Assembly: GCF_963259705.1 (NCBI RefSeq)
Contig: NC_081842.1
Span: 181,726,349-181,790,348 of the forward strand
Reading direction: 5' to 3'
DNA: 64,000 nt
From: Myotis daubentonii
Taxonomy: Eukaryota > Chordata > Mammalia > Chiroptera > Vespertilionidae
Part shown: one piece after another, positions 1 to 11,061 of the stretch
How the letters are laid out: every line of letters starts with the position of its first letter
Position numbering within the stretch: the first letter of the stretch is position 1
Translations under genes and position numbers: made by a program
The notes under the pieces: generated by a model
The model's input: the letters and a program-made list of their open reading frames with translations, nothing else
Told to the model about the DNA's origin: nothing
Database searches by the model: none

Positions 1-133
1 TGGCAGTGACATGATATTTGTATTGGGTTTTGTTAAGTTAGAACCCATTGAATTATTTTTTTAAAAAAGAGGCACCAGTGGCTATAACCTAAGTTCTTCT
101 TTCATTTACCAACTTGTTTCCTTCCTCTCACAG

Positions 134-200
134 GTCATTGAAGATCCCATACAAGTAGAGCGAGTCAAATTTGTGTTTGAGACAGAAAATGGACTACTAG
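134..200 (+). CDS. USP24: USP24 coding exon (sixth from the end)
   Basis: This 67-nt exon follows a pyrimidine-rich tract and CAG, and starts in phase 0 with VIEDPIQ. It ends in phase 1 after CTACTAG, so the next codon is completed by the following exon (G|CT, Ala). The donor is GCAAGT, not GT. Confidence 0.93.
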
Positions 201-3200
201 GCAAGTATGCCCAGCCTTAACGGGAAGTGTCAGCCGTGAATGTGCAGGTAGCCAGTCTCCTCCCTGATGGGTCTGCCTCCTGCCTCCCCAGTCCATCTCC
301 CACACCAACCCCGCGTCCCTGGCATACATCAGTAAGGAATCCAACAGAAGTCTGATTGAGGCATTGGGTTCCCTCATTTTGGTCGTGAGAATTAAAACCA
401 GCAACCTGATCATCCTGGACACTCTCCTACCTTTAGTCAGTAAAGTGCAACTTGGGGTCCTTACTGGGTTAGGAGAGAGTCAAGGGTGCTGTGACTTTTC
501 AACAAGTTTAAGGCACTTTCCAAGGCAAGAAACTTTCATTCCACCCTATAGCCATTGGAGTGGAAAACTAAAACCTCAGGCTCAGGATGTTGTCAAACTC
601 AGGAAATGTGATTGTTTTTCACCTGTGGTATAAATGCACCCAAATTTCTATTGACTGTTCATAAAAGGTTTTGGGCAGAGTTCTTCTTTTGAGAAGGCTG
701 AAGTGGCTTTAGTGAGCAATTTCCTAGAAAAGGTTTGGTTAAAAATAGTCTTCAACTCCCACCATCCACCTGTATTTCCAGTTAATCGGAGTCATTTCAC
801 ATTCTGGCTATGTATTAAGAAAAGATTTAGGACCTCCTTTATTTTAGAAAAGAAACGTAAGTTTAAAAAGTTCTGTAGCTGCAACGCTCTAGACCACCCC
901 TTGGATGGTGGACTCTACTCAGAGCTTCCACCCAGGCTCTGAACTCCCAGACCAGGGGTACACTCCCCAGGAGCGGGGCCAAGTATTATTCATCTTTCAA
1001 TCCCCAAAGCACAGAGCAGGGACTCTTTGGTGAACTGAACTAAGACGGTAAGTTTCCATTTATCGCACTAACAGTGTTCTAACTACTCTCTGTCAGCAGA
1101 GTGGTGGGCGGAAAAGTTTGGAGGTCTCTAGGTGAATAACCAGCCAATATAAATCTTAGCTCCATCTGTTTCCCCTAAAAGTCAAACTCGCATCACCACG
1201 TATGTTTCTTAAATACTACTTAGTATTTCTACCCTTTAGAATTTAGGGGATCCTCTTGAGTCAGCACCATGCTTTTAATTTAGGTCTTTATCTGTTTGTC
1301 AGAGTAGATTGTTGTAAGTTTTCAGAACAGGAGACCCATTTTCATTTTAGTGGTTCATTGTTCAAATATTCTCTTCTCTCCCTTCAGCTCTGATGCACCA
1401 CAGTAATCATGTGGACAGCAGTCGCTGCTACCAATGTGTCAAATTTCTGGTAACTCTTGCTCAAAAGTAAGTATCGATTCAAAAATGAAGAGAGGAAATG
1501 GTTACAAGTCAAATATGACCAGAAAAAACCTGCCTTGTGTTAGTACCTGGAGAGTGTGCCTCAGTTAGGGCGTGATTGCTTGGATGGCACAGAAACCTAT
1601 GCAGGTGATCTCAGAGAGATGTTAAGGGAAGTGTTAACACATTTCGTACCGCTCAGGAGTTTTCTCATGTTTCGCGCCATCTCTTAAGGACCGCTCACGA
1701 GCGTTCTCGTTTCATGGAAAAAGGAGCGAATCTAGATACTTATGTAAATTTTGTTTGGTCCCTCTTCATAGAGGAAAATGTTTTACGCAGTGCCATATGT
1801 TAAAAAAGTACTAGGAGCTTTAATTGTTTTTGTAAATAAAAATGTTATAATTATTGAAAAACAACACCTAAAGTGCATTATGGTGATTTAAATAACGTGC
1901 AGTTTGCCCAAAAACGTGCGGTCCCTGGCGTATGTCTTAGAGATTTCTATGTGGTACACAATGTGTTAAAAGAGGAACCGACCTTACAGAACCCGAGAGA
2001 AAAAGCTAACACACAATGCTTGTGCAGGAAGGGTGGGAATCAAGGTGGGTGAGCGAGCCTCCATTCGAGAGGCTTTCGTAGTGTAGCTACAGTTCTTTCA
2101 GCTCTAGGTCCCCACTTTCCTAACAGTCTCTCGAGACAGAATCCTATTAGAGTTGCTTACACTTAATTCAGACACAGTGCTAAATACTTTGCCTGTATTC
2201 TCATTAGTCTTGCAATAGCTGTGAGGTTACGGACTGTTATATGTCCCACGTCACAGGTGCTGTCAGAGCTAGGCTGTCTGCTTCAAGCAAAGGTTCTTTT
2301 CTTTTTGCTTTAGTTGTGGTAAAATGTACATAACATAAAAGTTACCATTTTAACCACTTTTAGGTTCAGTTCAGTGGCACTAAGTACATTCACATTGTTG
2401 TGCAACAAACACCACTATCCCATCTTCAGAACTTTTTAATCTTCCTTCCCAAACTGAAACTCGATATCCATTAAACATTAAACAGTAACTCCCCATTCTT
2501 CCACCCTCTGGCCCCTGGAAAACATCATTCTACTTTCTCTATGAATTTGACTACTCTGGGTACCTCATATAAGTGGAATCATCCAGTATTTGTCCTTTTG
2601 ACACTTAGCATGATGTCCTCAAGGATTTATCCGTGTTGTAGCATATCAGAATTTTCCCCCTTCTTAAGGCTAAATATTTCATTGTGTGGATAGACCACAT
2701 TGTGCTTATCCATTCATCTGTCAGTAGATTCGAAATGCAAAGGTTCTCGATGTTACAAGCGACCTTAGTGGTTTGCTACGTTAGTTCCCTACTTAGTACA
2801 AGAGCAAACAAAAGATCAGAGTAACTGCAAGATGACCAGGGGTGTTGAGCAGACTCCACTGCCACCTCTGAGTCTTACCTGATGGAGCCTTCTTCATAGC
2901 TTACTTTATTTTCCTCCAGATTTTTGCTGATTCGTAGGCATGGGTATTGCTGTCCCCGAACTTGTACCAAAATAAGAATGAGAAATCTGTCTGGCTTAAT
3001 CTGCTGTATTTGAGCGTCCTAAACAGATATAAATGAGAACCTCACTGAAATAATGCATGAACATACGTTTCCATATGACATAGCATTGTGGACAGAGATG
3101 GCGATCATCCAGCCACAATTGTGCGTTCATTAATTAGGCTTGATATTGGCAGCATGTTATCGTTAAGTACTTGCCTAGGAATGGCATTTCCAAGTAGTGT

Positions 3201-6200
3201 TGGGGCCACAGAGTATGTCTGCTGCCAGCAGACAGTCCAGATCCCAGTGTCTATGTATACTTCCATATCCTTCACACATCTGTTTTGTATACACTCACTA
3301 GTGGCAACATCACCATCAGCACTATCTTCAAATACGAAGGACAGCTTCCCAGAAAGTCAGATAAAAATAGAAAAAGAGAGGGTGGCTATAAGATCATGTT
3401 TAAATATAATATGCTTCCTTATTCAGGTCACAAATATTTAAGATTAATTTGATTCTAGCAAGAGGTCATTTATTAAGTGCCCTATTTGCTGTGGGGGTTT
3501 TATTTTTCATTCTTCAATTTTGAATTTTAATAGAACTGAGTAGATGAGTTAGAGATAGATGAGACTTTTCACTACATATTTACCTTTCATTTCTTTTTGT
3601 ATAAAGACAACTGAACTTTAGTGAAAGTAGCATTTGTGTTTCAAAATAAAAAGGGTGCTGCAAATTAAATAAGTACCTCTGCAAAGAAAGCATTTGGCTA
3701 ATAGAAATCTCCAATGGCCAGGTGTCCTGCTGCTAAAGAGTACTTCAAGGAGAACTCCCACCACTGGAGCTGGGCTGTGCAGTGGCTGCAGAAGAAGGTA
3801 ACGCATTGTGAGCCTTCTGGTTCTGACGTAGGAATAGTAGGAGCACGTCTTGTCAGGGAAGACTCTCAAACTTAATTTGAAACAGGTCCCAAAGTATTTT
3901 CAGTCTTCAAACCTTTTTTAGTACCGTTGATACCTATTTTTATGCTTTAAATTTGCATCTTAATACATGCGTCTTAGCTTTATAGGTGAGAAAGTGGGGA
4001 AGATTGTGTGAGAAGTAGAATTTTACAAGCTCTTGAGAGTGCAAGTGAAATTTTCCAGGAAAGACTCTCCTGATGTGATAGAAGGGCTGGGTAGACATAT
4101 GTACTGCTGTAGGCGCTTTATATTCTGCTGTCTCCTGGTAGACATCGTGGGCTCATGTGGGCTTGTTTGTCCCTCTGATGCATGTCTGACCTCCTGTCTC
4201 AGATGTCAGAACATTATTGGACACCGCAAAGCAATGTCTCTAATGAAACGTCAACTGGAAAGACTTTTCAGCGGACGATTTCAGCTCAGGTGAGGGTTGT
4301 CTTCTGATTTTGTGTGGCTTGAAATCCCTTAGGTGGGATTTTTAGTATGTTTCTCAGAAACAGCAGCTCAGAGAAAGGAGGAGGTATAGGTTGAAAATGA
4401 GAAGGAGCAAAAGAAATGATTGAATTTCTATGAAAAGATAACACATTGGTGTGCAGTTCACAAATTATAGAAGAAAAGCCATATGGGTGGGTCAGTCCAG
4501 CCCCCACATGGCCCAGAAGTTGAGGGGTGCTCTGGGGGCTGCCATGAAGACACCACCCTTAAGGCTCCTGGTGCCTCTAAAGGTCAAAATGAAGGGTAGT
4601 GTTCCTTGGCAATGTCGCTGCCACTACCCACTCCCTGACCTTTCCTTCTGTTTGAATCCCCGAAGGACACACTAGCGTATGCCACCGCTTTGCTGAATGA
4701 GAAAGAACAGTCAGGGAGCAGCAACGGGTCGGAGAGCAGCCCCGCGAATGAGAACGGAGACAGGCACCTACAACAGGTATGATGGTGTCCCCATGTGGAA
4801 GGGCAGCGCCCGCTCTGGAGTTTCCCAAAACCAATTTCATAAACAAGAGAAAAGGAGCCCCAGCTCCATCCTCAGTGCTCTCTGTGCAGGACCCACTCCC
4901 AGTGCCCACAGGGAGGAACAGTGCTACCATGTGGGAGGCATGCCAGGCTTTGACCTCAGTGTGTGGCTGGCTGTTCTAAGGAGGCCACAGCGGATTCGTT
5001 CCAGCTTGTCGGCCTCACTGCCGGCTGAGAACATCGCCTCCAGCCTTTGCTCTCACCAGCCTCCAGGAAGCATGGACCCTTGAGAGGAGGGGCCTCATGC
5101 CATTGAAACCTACCTACTTATTGGGGAGTCAAAGAACAATTGTACGCTGACTTTAAAAACCAACAACATTTCTAATACTAATTACTGTAGTAAAAAGGGA
5201 ATGAAATGTTTACTAAACATCTATGTGCAGAATAATGGAGCAGGTGTGAATGTGATGACGTGTCTGTGTCTTCCAGAAGGGCAGTCCCCTTGTAGCTCCA
5301 TAACAGGGCTTGGCAGAGGCCTCATTAAATGAATCCTGTGGATGTTGTGGAGTCTTTTTTCTTTTTAAGCTCTTGGATCCTCATTGACAATCTTGTGAGG
5401 TCACTGTTAGCCTGATTTTACCGAAGGGAAACTGAGGCTCGCCTGCCTTATTGCAGAGGGAAAAAAAGCTATCAGACAGGAGCTCCTGCAGCTGCCGCTC
5501 CTAGCCTCACAGCCCCTCGAGCCCCTGTCCTCTGTCACCGGGAGGGCTCCCCACCCTGCCATTTTGTCAGAAACCCTGTATTCTGTCTTTTTCTCTGTCT
5601 TTGGTATCTTAAACCTCTTCCTCTCAGCAGATCCCTCCCAGTGGTGTTCCGATACACTTGTCGCCCATCCTTTTGAAAAAACTCTCCTCTTCCCTTTTAT
5701 CCCTGCCCTTTTCCTCTTCTCTGTGCCTCACTTCTCAAAAAAATAGTCAAAACTTAACTAACTACCTTTAATTTCTAATCTCTCACTCACTCTTCAGCCT
5801 CTTCCTGCTCAGCAGCTGGGGTGACAAGCAGCCTCCATTTCCAGTCCTCATCTGAGCTGACCACTGAGCAGTATCTGGTGCCACTGACCAGGTCTTCCTT
5901 TCTAAACCACTCTCCTGTGGCTTCCATGGCACCGCCATAGGAGTTTTCTGCCAGCTTTTCGGCTGTTTCTTTCTCAGCCTCCTCCATGTCAGCCTCTTCC
6001 GGGCCACCAGGAAATGTCCCTGCCCACAGCCCTGGCCGTGGTTCTTCCGAGTGCCAAATGCAAACATCCAGCCCCGCCCACAGCTGGTCCTGCTCAGCCT
6101 CCTTACTCACACACAGCCCCTGCTACAGGGCGGCTGAGCTGCAGGCATTTTCACACCTTGTCATTGACCTTTGAAAGACCTCATCCATCTGTTCTGTCGT

Positions 6201-7157
6201 GTAAGCACCCTAGACTCCTGAGTCTCTGTAAAAATCTGCCTGTCGCCACTCTTGAGTCTCTCCTGCCTTCACTGAACCATTCAGCGGCCTTCTACTGCTG
6301 TTAGGGTGGAGGCCGGATCCTCAGCAGTCCTCCTGAGGACTTGGCCCCTGCTTGATTTGGCCCCTGCTTTCCTCTCCCTCTCATTTTCTGAGTTCTAGAT
6401 ACAATGGCCTTTCTGTTCATCAAGTGTACTTCTTCCTTCCACCCCTACTCACCCCTGTCTGACTCCCCCTCAGCGTACACGCCCCTTTGCAGGGAGACTC
6501 CCTGCTTCTCCCACCCCCAGCCCCAGCTAGATCAGTCTCAAGGCGCATACATGGTTACCATTCAGAACCCTTAGTGTACAGGGTGGGCGACAGTAGGTTT
6601 ACAGTTCCTGTGGAATATAATAAATAATACAAGAGTAAACTTTTGCATATTCACAACTGTAAACCTACTTTTTCTCCACCCTGTTTAAACCAAAGGCCAC
6701 AGGATTGGTGAGGGGCAGAATTCAGGCCCAGGCGTGACCTAGAGCCATCTTTGACCATTAGGCACAGTTTCTGGCCCTGGATGTCGGGGCTCTAGTGCCT
6801 CTCCCTGGTTCGGCCCACAGCTCCGCAGAGTTCTAATAGGAGCTGTCTGCGCTATCGTGTGGCAGCATTGCGGCTGGGCTAGGCGCTGGCTTGTTTCAGT
6901 GACCACATGAGAACATAGAAATTTAAGTTTTGCATAATCTGCTGCAAATATAAGGTGTTATAGCTTTGTTGTATTGCCCTTTGGTAAACATTACGTTGTT
7001 AAATGAGGACATGTTTAAACCACAGAACACAGTCAGCATAAAATAACCTTTTCTCTAACTTCTCAATGGGTGAATTTCCTTTTCTTCCTCTAAGGGTTCA
7101 GAATCGCCTATGATGATTGGCGAGTTAAGAAGTGACCTTGACGACGTGGATCCCTAG
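134..7157 (+). CDS. USP24: Ubiquitin carboxyl-terminal hydrolase 24, C-terminal six exons (partial gene)
   Basis: USP24 is a very large cysteine deubiquitinase (about 2,600 residues in human) that removes ubiquitin from protein substrates. Only the extreme C-terminus is here: coding exons at 134-200, 1388-1466, 3722-3797, 4203-4289, 4666-4776 and 7095-7157, ending in TAG. Joined they keep one frame and give 160 residues. Landmarks include VIEDPIQVERVKFVFETE in the first exon, a segment rich in H, W and Q (HHWSWAVQWLQKK), a Ser/Asn-rich stretch and the acidic end DLDDVDP. These match the human C-terminus as I remember it, almost residue for residue, so the gene looks intact here. The catalytic USP domain lies upstream, outside the window. 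Every exon has AG before it; donors are GT except the first, which is GC. Position next to the PCSK9 interval and BSND agrees with the conserved mammalian gene order. Confidence 0.95.
201..206 (+). promoter_or_regulatory. USP24: Non-canonical GC splice donor of USP24
   Basis: The exon must end after CTACTAG to keep the frame into the next exon. The intron therefore begins GCAAGT. Bases around it (AG before, AAGT after) fit the strong-context pattern typical of real GC-AG introns. No GT close by would preserve the frame. Confidence 0.8.
207..1387 (+). other. USP24 intron, no recognised feature
   Basis: This is intron sequence between the first two exons of the window. It ends in a TTCTCTCCCTTCAG acceptor. 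I recognise no gene, SINE or transposon in it; short open frames are not supported by anything else. Confidence 0.6.
1388..1466 (+). CDS. USP24: USP24 coding exon (fifth from the end)
   Basis: This 79-nt exon encodes ALMHHSNHVDSSRCYQCVKF and the LVTLAQ that follows. It starts in phase 1 and leaves AA for the next exon. The donor is GTAAGT. Confidence 0.94.
1638..1965 (+). mobile_element. piggyBac-type non-autonomous element in USP24 intron
   Basis: The 328-bp AT-rich segment is flanked by TTAA on both sides (1634-1637 and 1966-1969), the hallmark piggyBac target duplication. Terminal inverted repeats are CACATTTCGTACCGC on the left and, read in reverse, CACATTGTGTACCAC on the right, agreeing at 12 of 15 positions. 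There is no transposase frame, so it is a miniature element mobilised in trans. It contains an unusual density of CG dinucleotides for an intron (GCGCC, ACGAGCG). piggyBac elements are known to have been recently active in vespertilionid bats. Confidence 0.8.
2315..2740 (-). mobile_element. Old L1 (L1M-type) 3' UTR fragment
   Basis: Read on the minus strand, the sequence matches the general L1M 3' UTR pattern (the CATGGATGAACCTTGA-like and AAGCCAGTC-like region before the tail), but it is strongly diverged. It lies within the USP24 intron and has no coding potential. Confidence 0.6.
3722..3797 (+). CDS. USP24: USP24 coding exon (fourth from the end)
   Basis: The exon completes a Lys codon and encodes CPAAKEYFKENSHHWSW and AVQWLQKK. 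It ends in phase 0; the donor is GTAACG. Confidence 0.94.
4203..4289 (+). CDS. USP24: USP24 coding exon (third from the end)
   Basis: This is a symmetrical phase 0-0 exon of 29 codons, beginning MSEHYWTPQSNVSNETS and ending TISAQ. The acceptor is CTGTCTCAG and the donor GTGAGG. Confidence 0.94.
4666..4776 (+). CDS. USP24: USP24 coding exon (second from the end)
   Basis: This is a phase 0-0 exon of 37 codons. It begins DTLAYATALLNEKEQ, continues with a Ser/Asn/Glu-rich, probably disordered, segment and ends HLQQ. The donor is GTATGA. Confidence 0.94.
4777..7094 (+). other. USP24 last intron with old L2/MIR-type debris
   Basis: The intron contains MIR-like sequence around 5380-5460 (ACCGAAGGGAAACTGAGGC) and L2-like 3' end sequence around 6150-6500. 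A mariner-type miniature element sits at 6579-6683. No coding exon is recognised; the open frames near 5783-6110 are not supported by similarity or splice sites. Confidence 0.5.
6579..6683 (+). mobile_element. Tc1/mariner-type miniature element
   Basis: The 105-bp segment has near-perfect terminal inverted repeats: CAGGGTGGGCGACAGTAGG on the left and CCTACTTTTTCTCCACCCTG on the right, extending through GTTTACAGTT and AACTGTAAAC. A TA precedes it; the TA expected after it is degraded. It is too short to encode a transposase. Confidence 0.7.
7095..7157 (+). CDS. USP24: USP24 terminal coding exon with stop codon
   Basis: After TTTTCTTCCTCTAAG the exon encodes GSESPMMIGELRSDLDDVDP and then TAG. 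The sequence matches the end of human USP24 as I recall it, which fixes gene identity and strand. Confidence 0.96.
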   Translation, partial: GSESPMMIGELRSDLDDVDP

Positions 7158-7418
7158 AGGAGCGTGTCCAGCACACGATGGGAGTCACATCGCAGTTACT
7201 GGATGCTTAGCACCTGTTTGAAACCAGAATCGCACCTTGAACCCTTTAGAAGAACCTGGAAGTGGGCAGGAAGAGCCTGCCACGGCCTGAGGAGCATGTG
7301 TGAGGAAAGCGCTGTGGCCAGGAGTGGGGCTCTTTTGAGGGGGAGAGCGCCAGCCTGTGGATCAGCTGCCCCGAGGCAGATCCGCATGTGGGTTAACATT
7401 TCTGTGGCGATTTTACGA

Positions 7419-7424
7419 AATAAA
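7419..7424 (+). terminator. USP24: Poly(A) signal AATAAA, proximal
   Basis: A canonical hexamer lies about 260 bases after the USP24 stop, followed by TG-rich sequence within 30 bases. It could produce a short 3' UTR. Confidence 0.45.
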
Positions 7425-7992
7425 CTGTGACAGACTTTTGTTACATGAACATACAACAGTGAGTGAGGGTAAAGCTGTGGCTTTCTCTACAATACTATAG
7501 AAGAAATTCTTTTGGTTTTTATTTTTATTTTTTTAAAGAAATCTGCCTTTAGCTGTGTGGGGCAAATTTTTAATCTTGTAGTAACATTGATTAGGGATAT
7601 CAAATTTAAGGTTATGTAAAGATATGTGATAAAATTCCTTTCATTGTAAAATAGTAAAGAATTCAGTTTACACAGACCTTTGTATTTAATATGTCTCCCT
7701 ATTTGTACAGAATTGCAGATGGGTTTGGATGAGAGCCCTGGGCTTAAACTTGGATCTTGATGAAATGTTACCAGGATTGAAAATTGGGAGGTTATTAAGC
7801 TATTCAAGGCCTTTTTCCTGATATAATTGAAGTGCTGTTCCCCAGGGCACATTCTTGACATCAGTCACTAAAGAAATCGTAAGTTATTCCCAAAATAAAA
7901 TTTAAAAACAGCAAAATAAGAAGCACTTTAAGGTATAATTTTATTGAGTTTAACTTCATGAAACCATCTTTTTAATGCTTGGAGACATATTG

Positions 7993-7998
7993 AATAAA
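7993..7998 (+). terminator. USP24: Poly(A) signal AATAAA, middle
   Basis: This canonical hexamer is one of two within 100 bases (the other is at 7894). TG-rich and T-rich sequence follows. Confidence 0.4.
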
Positions 7999-8702
7999 CT
8001 AGTCTTAAATCATGTGATCTGCAATCATTTATTTGCTTTGAATTAAAACAGTTACTGAAACCCTGGGTGCTGGTTGTATATGAAGTTAAATATTTGAATT
8101 GAGGAATCTTTGTGAGTTTCTAATCATTTTAATGCAGACAAGGAATTTGAGACTTTGTTTCTCTTCAACTTGAGTGATTAACACTGAAAAGATAGGAACA
8201 GGTTTTATTTTCCAAGAAATAACTAGGAAGCAGTTGAATAAGCATCGTTTAGTTGGAATTCCCAAGTTTAACAACATTTGGGTGCCAGCTCCTTTGTCCC
8301 AGGGCGGGGTTGCATATTTAACATTCTATATATTTTGTACATTTTGTATTTTGAGTTGCTACACAGATTTTCCAACCCTGTTTTGCCTTTAGTTACATGT
8401 TCTACCTTGTTTTTAACTCACCATGCGCAGAACTAGGGGAGCCTTAGGAAGCGCCAGGTTGCCGCTGTTAGATTTGCCAAGTCAGAGAGGTGTGTCCAGC
8501 CCCAAGTGCCTTTGGTGGCTTCTGCATCACGTGACACGTGGCTGGACAGCTCTTCACTCTGCACTGTCAGCCCCAGTCACAGCACTGTGGCCGACGGAGG
8601 TACTGTGCAGCCAGGCCAGTGTGTGACCCTGCACCTGCCTAAAGCTGCTGCTGACAGCCGGTAGATGGAGGAGCCGGCTTTTAAGAGCAGAACTGTGCCC
8701 TC

Positions 8703-8944
8703 GCATGGCTGGCTTGGCTCAGTAGATAGAGTGTCAGCCTGCGGACTGACAGCCTGCGGACTGAAGTGTCCCAGGTTCAATTCCGGCCAAGGGCACATAC
8801 CTGGGTTGCAGGCTCGATCCCCAGTCGGGGGCATGCAGGAGGCAGCCGATCGGTGATTCTCTCTCATTATTGATGTTTCTATCTCTCTCTCCTCCCTTCC
8901 TCTCTGAAATCAATAAAGAAATATATTTAAAAAAAAAAAAAAAA
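8703..8944 (+). mobile_element. Ves-type SINE inside USP24 3' UTR
   Basis: This is a complete tRNA-derived SINE: GGCTTGGCTCAGTAGATAG head (A-box side), GGTTCAATTCC (B-box), TCTCTGAAATCAATAAA tail and an A-run. Target duplication AGAACTGTGCCCTC / AGAACTATGCCCTC flanks it at 8689-8702 and 8945-8958. An internal 15-base duplication (CAGCCTGCGGACTGA twice) lengthens the tRNA-related part. Confidence 0.9.
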
Positions 8945-9924
8945 AGAACTATGCCCTCAGAAAAATGGTCAGAGGCAGTTTTATATGGTTCTGATGTTCT
9001 TGCAATTTTGAATGTGATGTTTTAAAACTGATTTTGAGTATGTGACTGTTCCATACCCTACTGTCTTCCTTACCCTGCCCTCCCCCTTCTCCACCGCCAT
9101 CCTCACAGAAAGACTGTGGGACATGACATTGACATGCCGGTGGTGAGATGTGTGGTGACATCATCGCCGGCAGCTGCACTCAGGAGCCCAAATTCAGGAG
9201 TGAAATCGCCACTTCTAGTCCCTTATTTCCTATGGAAACAACGCCTTCCGCACCCCAGCACCTGCTGTCCTCACTGTAAAGCTTCGTCGGGACCGCACCA
9301 AGATCATGTCACATGCTCTGTTAATTTTGCTCTTGTTGCTGCAATGACTGCCCCTTCACGTAGCCAGTAACCACTTGATTGCCAACAGCTGCAGCCTGCA
9401 AACCTGCTGAAGACTTTTTTAATATACAACAAAGCGACAATGTGACAGGCTACCTTGGAAGAGTTGTCGTTTTTATTGCCAACTTTTTTGGATGAAGACG
9501 TTTTTATAAATCTTTCAAAAAGTAGGAATTGCACAACTGACTCAATGCTGTGTGTCCTCAAGAAGCTCCCCTGGCGAGGCCCACTGTTGATGCTGCGTTG
9601 CACCAGAGGCATTCTGGGAGGAAAACAGATGAGCATCCCAGCGGGATGCCCGTGGCTTCCCTCAAGGTCCCTGGCAGCAAGGACGAGTGGTAGGACCTGG
9701 AGGCCATGTCCTGGCAATTGCCCTGTCTTGCCCCCCTCACCCCCTGCTAACATTGAGGTGTGTGCAGTTACCTTCTGAGCTGGAACCAGCAGACTGGAAT
9801 TGTCCTCTGCTACCTCCTGTGTACAGGATCTTGTTTATAAATTTCAAAAGGAAGTAGATGAACAGGGAAGAATCTTCTAAGTGTGGCTCATGAGTGGCAG
9901 AGTTCTTAGCTTCTAAGGGTATAA

Positions 9925-9930
9925 AATAAA
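9925..9930 (+). terminator. USP24: Poly(A) signal AATAAA, candidate distal USP24 end
   Basis: The hexamer sits in an ATAAAATAAATTTTT context. Its distance from the stop fits the length of the main human 3' UTR after discounting the SINE. It was chosen by position only. Confidence 0.4.
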
Positions 9931-9945
9931 TTTTTCAAAAATGGA

Positions 9946-10651
9946 GAGCTGGAGTCTCACTGGCCTCTTTTTGCGCATGTCAGAGAACAACACGGGGAGG
10001 GCAGGGGCCTGGTGTAAACTGCCGCGATTCCTTCCGTACTTCCTCCTGGCGGTGTGAGTAGGTCCACTCTGGCATCATGGGGGAGTGAAGGAATCATGAG
10101 GGAGCCCAAGCTTTTCTAAGCCGTGGCCTCTCTCCTCTGGCCACTTTAGGGTTCTGAAAGCTTGGGGAAGCATGCTGAACTTGGTCTGAGGCTGACAGAC
10201 GTCTCCCCATAGCTTTCAGGTCTCAAGTGGTCCCAGCAGAAATGTCCTTGGTCAAGCGGGTTTCCTGCTGGACCCACAGTCTGTCTCACTCCTAAAGCCC
10301 CGTGTTTGCACACATGTTCCCCTCTCCTGGGTGTTGGCTGCTCCAGATCTTCCTCTTCTGTGGCCACGTCCAGTGCTCCCCGCTGCCTACATCTGCAAGA
10401 ACCAACCGTTTCCTTCTGTGATCGCAGGCTGTCAGGGTGTAACTACCCAGCCAACTGGCACTTGGTTCTGTGCCATCTAGGGGGGTGGGGGGCTCTCTAC
10501 ACAACAGAAAGAGCTACCAACACCAGAGATAAAGTTCTTTCCTGGCACCCAGGCCACTGGCATCTGACAGCTCTCAAATACTTTCCATGATGTGAATTGT
10601 CAGAAACTAGTTTGGGAGGATTTTTCCTTTGCAGGCAGATTCCCTTATTTA
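9946..10651. other. Intergenic, nothing recognised
   Basis: This is mostly unique-looking sequence between the inferred USP24 end and a Helitron. I see no exon, RNA gene or clear repeat; short open frames lack splice or similarity support. Confidence 0.5.
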
Positions 10652-11061
10652 CTAGAGGCCCGGTGCACGAAGTTCACGCATGGGAGCGGGGGATGGTCCC
10701 CTCAGCCCAGCCTGCACCCTCTCCAATCCAGGATCCCTCTCACAATCCTGTACTGCTGACTCCTAATCGCTCGCCCGCTGGCCTGGTCACCCCCAGCTGC
10801 CCCCCTCTGCCAGCCTGGTCGTCCCTAATTGCCCCCCCCAACCAGCCTGGTTGCCCCCAACTCCCCCCGCACACCCCCTCCCCCCCCCCCCACCGCCAGC
10901 CTGGTCACCCTTCACGGCCCCACCACCAGCCTGGTTGCCCCACGCAGCCTGCTGTTCAATTGTTTGGTTGTCCCTCACTAACCCCCCTGCCAGCCTGGTC
11001 ATAGGCAGCCATCTTGTGAGGGTGTGAGGGTTAATTTGCATATTACCTCTATTATATAGGA
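10652..11061 (-). mobile_element. HeliBat-type non-autonomous Helitron
   Basis: Read on the minus strand the element starts TCCTATATAATAGAGG and ends CGTGCACCGGGCCTCTAG, with A before it and T after it, as Helitrons insert between A and T. The sub-terminal GTGCAC hairpin is present. Near its 5' end it carries ATGCAAAT (11034-11041) and AAGATGGC (11008-11015). The interior is a C-rich run of short repeats around GCCAGCCTGGT. No Rep/helicase frame. Confidence 0.9.

Larger units (their letters stand above)
7158..9945 (+). other. USP24: USP24 3' UTR (extent inferred)
   Basis: AT-rich non-coding sequence follows the stop. Poly(A) signals occur at 7419, 7894, 7993 and 9925. Human USP24 has a 3' UTR of roughly 2.4 kb by my recollection. 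That would place the major end near 9.94 kb here, once the Ves SINE inserted at 8703-8944 is allowed for. Shorter isoforms ending near 7.44 or 8.02 kb are possible. Transcript data would decide. Confidence 0.55.

Noticed and set aside
8703..8944. tRNA gene, from intact-looking A-box and B-box sequence
   Set aside because: These boxes belong to a tRNA-derived SINE with an A-rich tail and target duplication. The same holds for all other such hits in the window.
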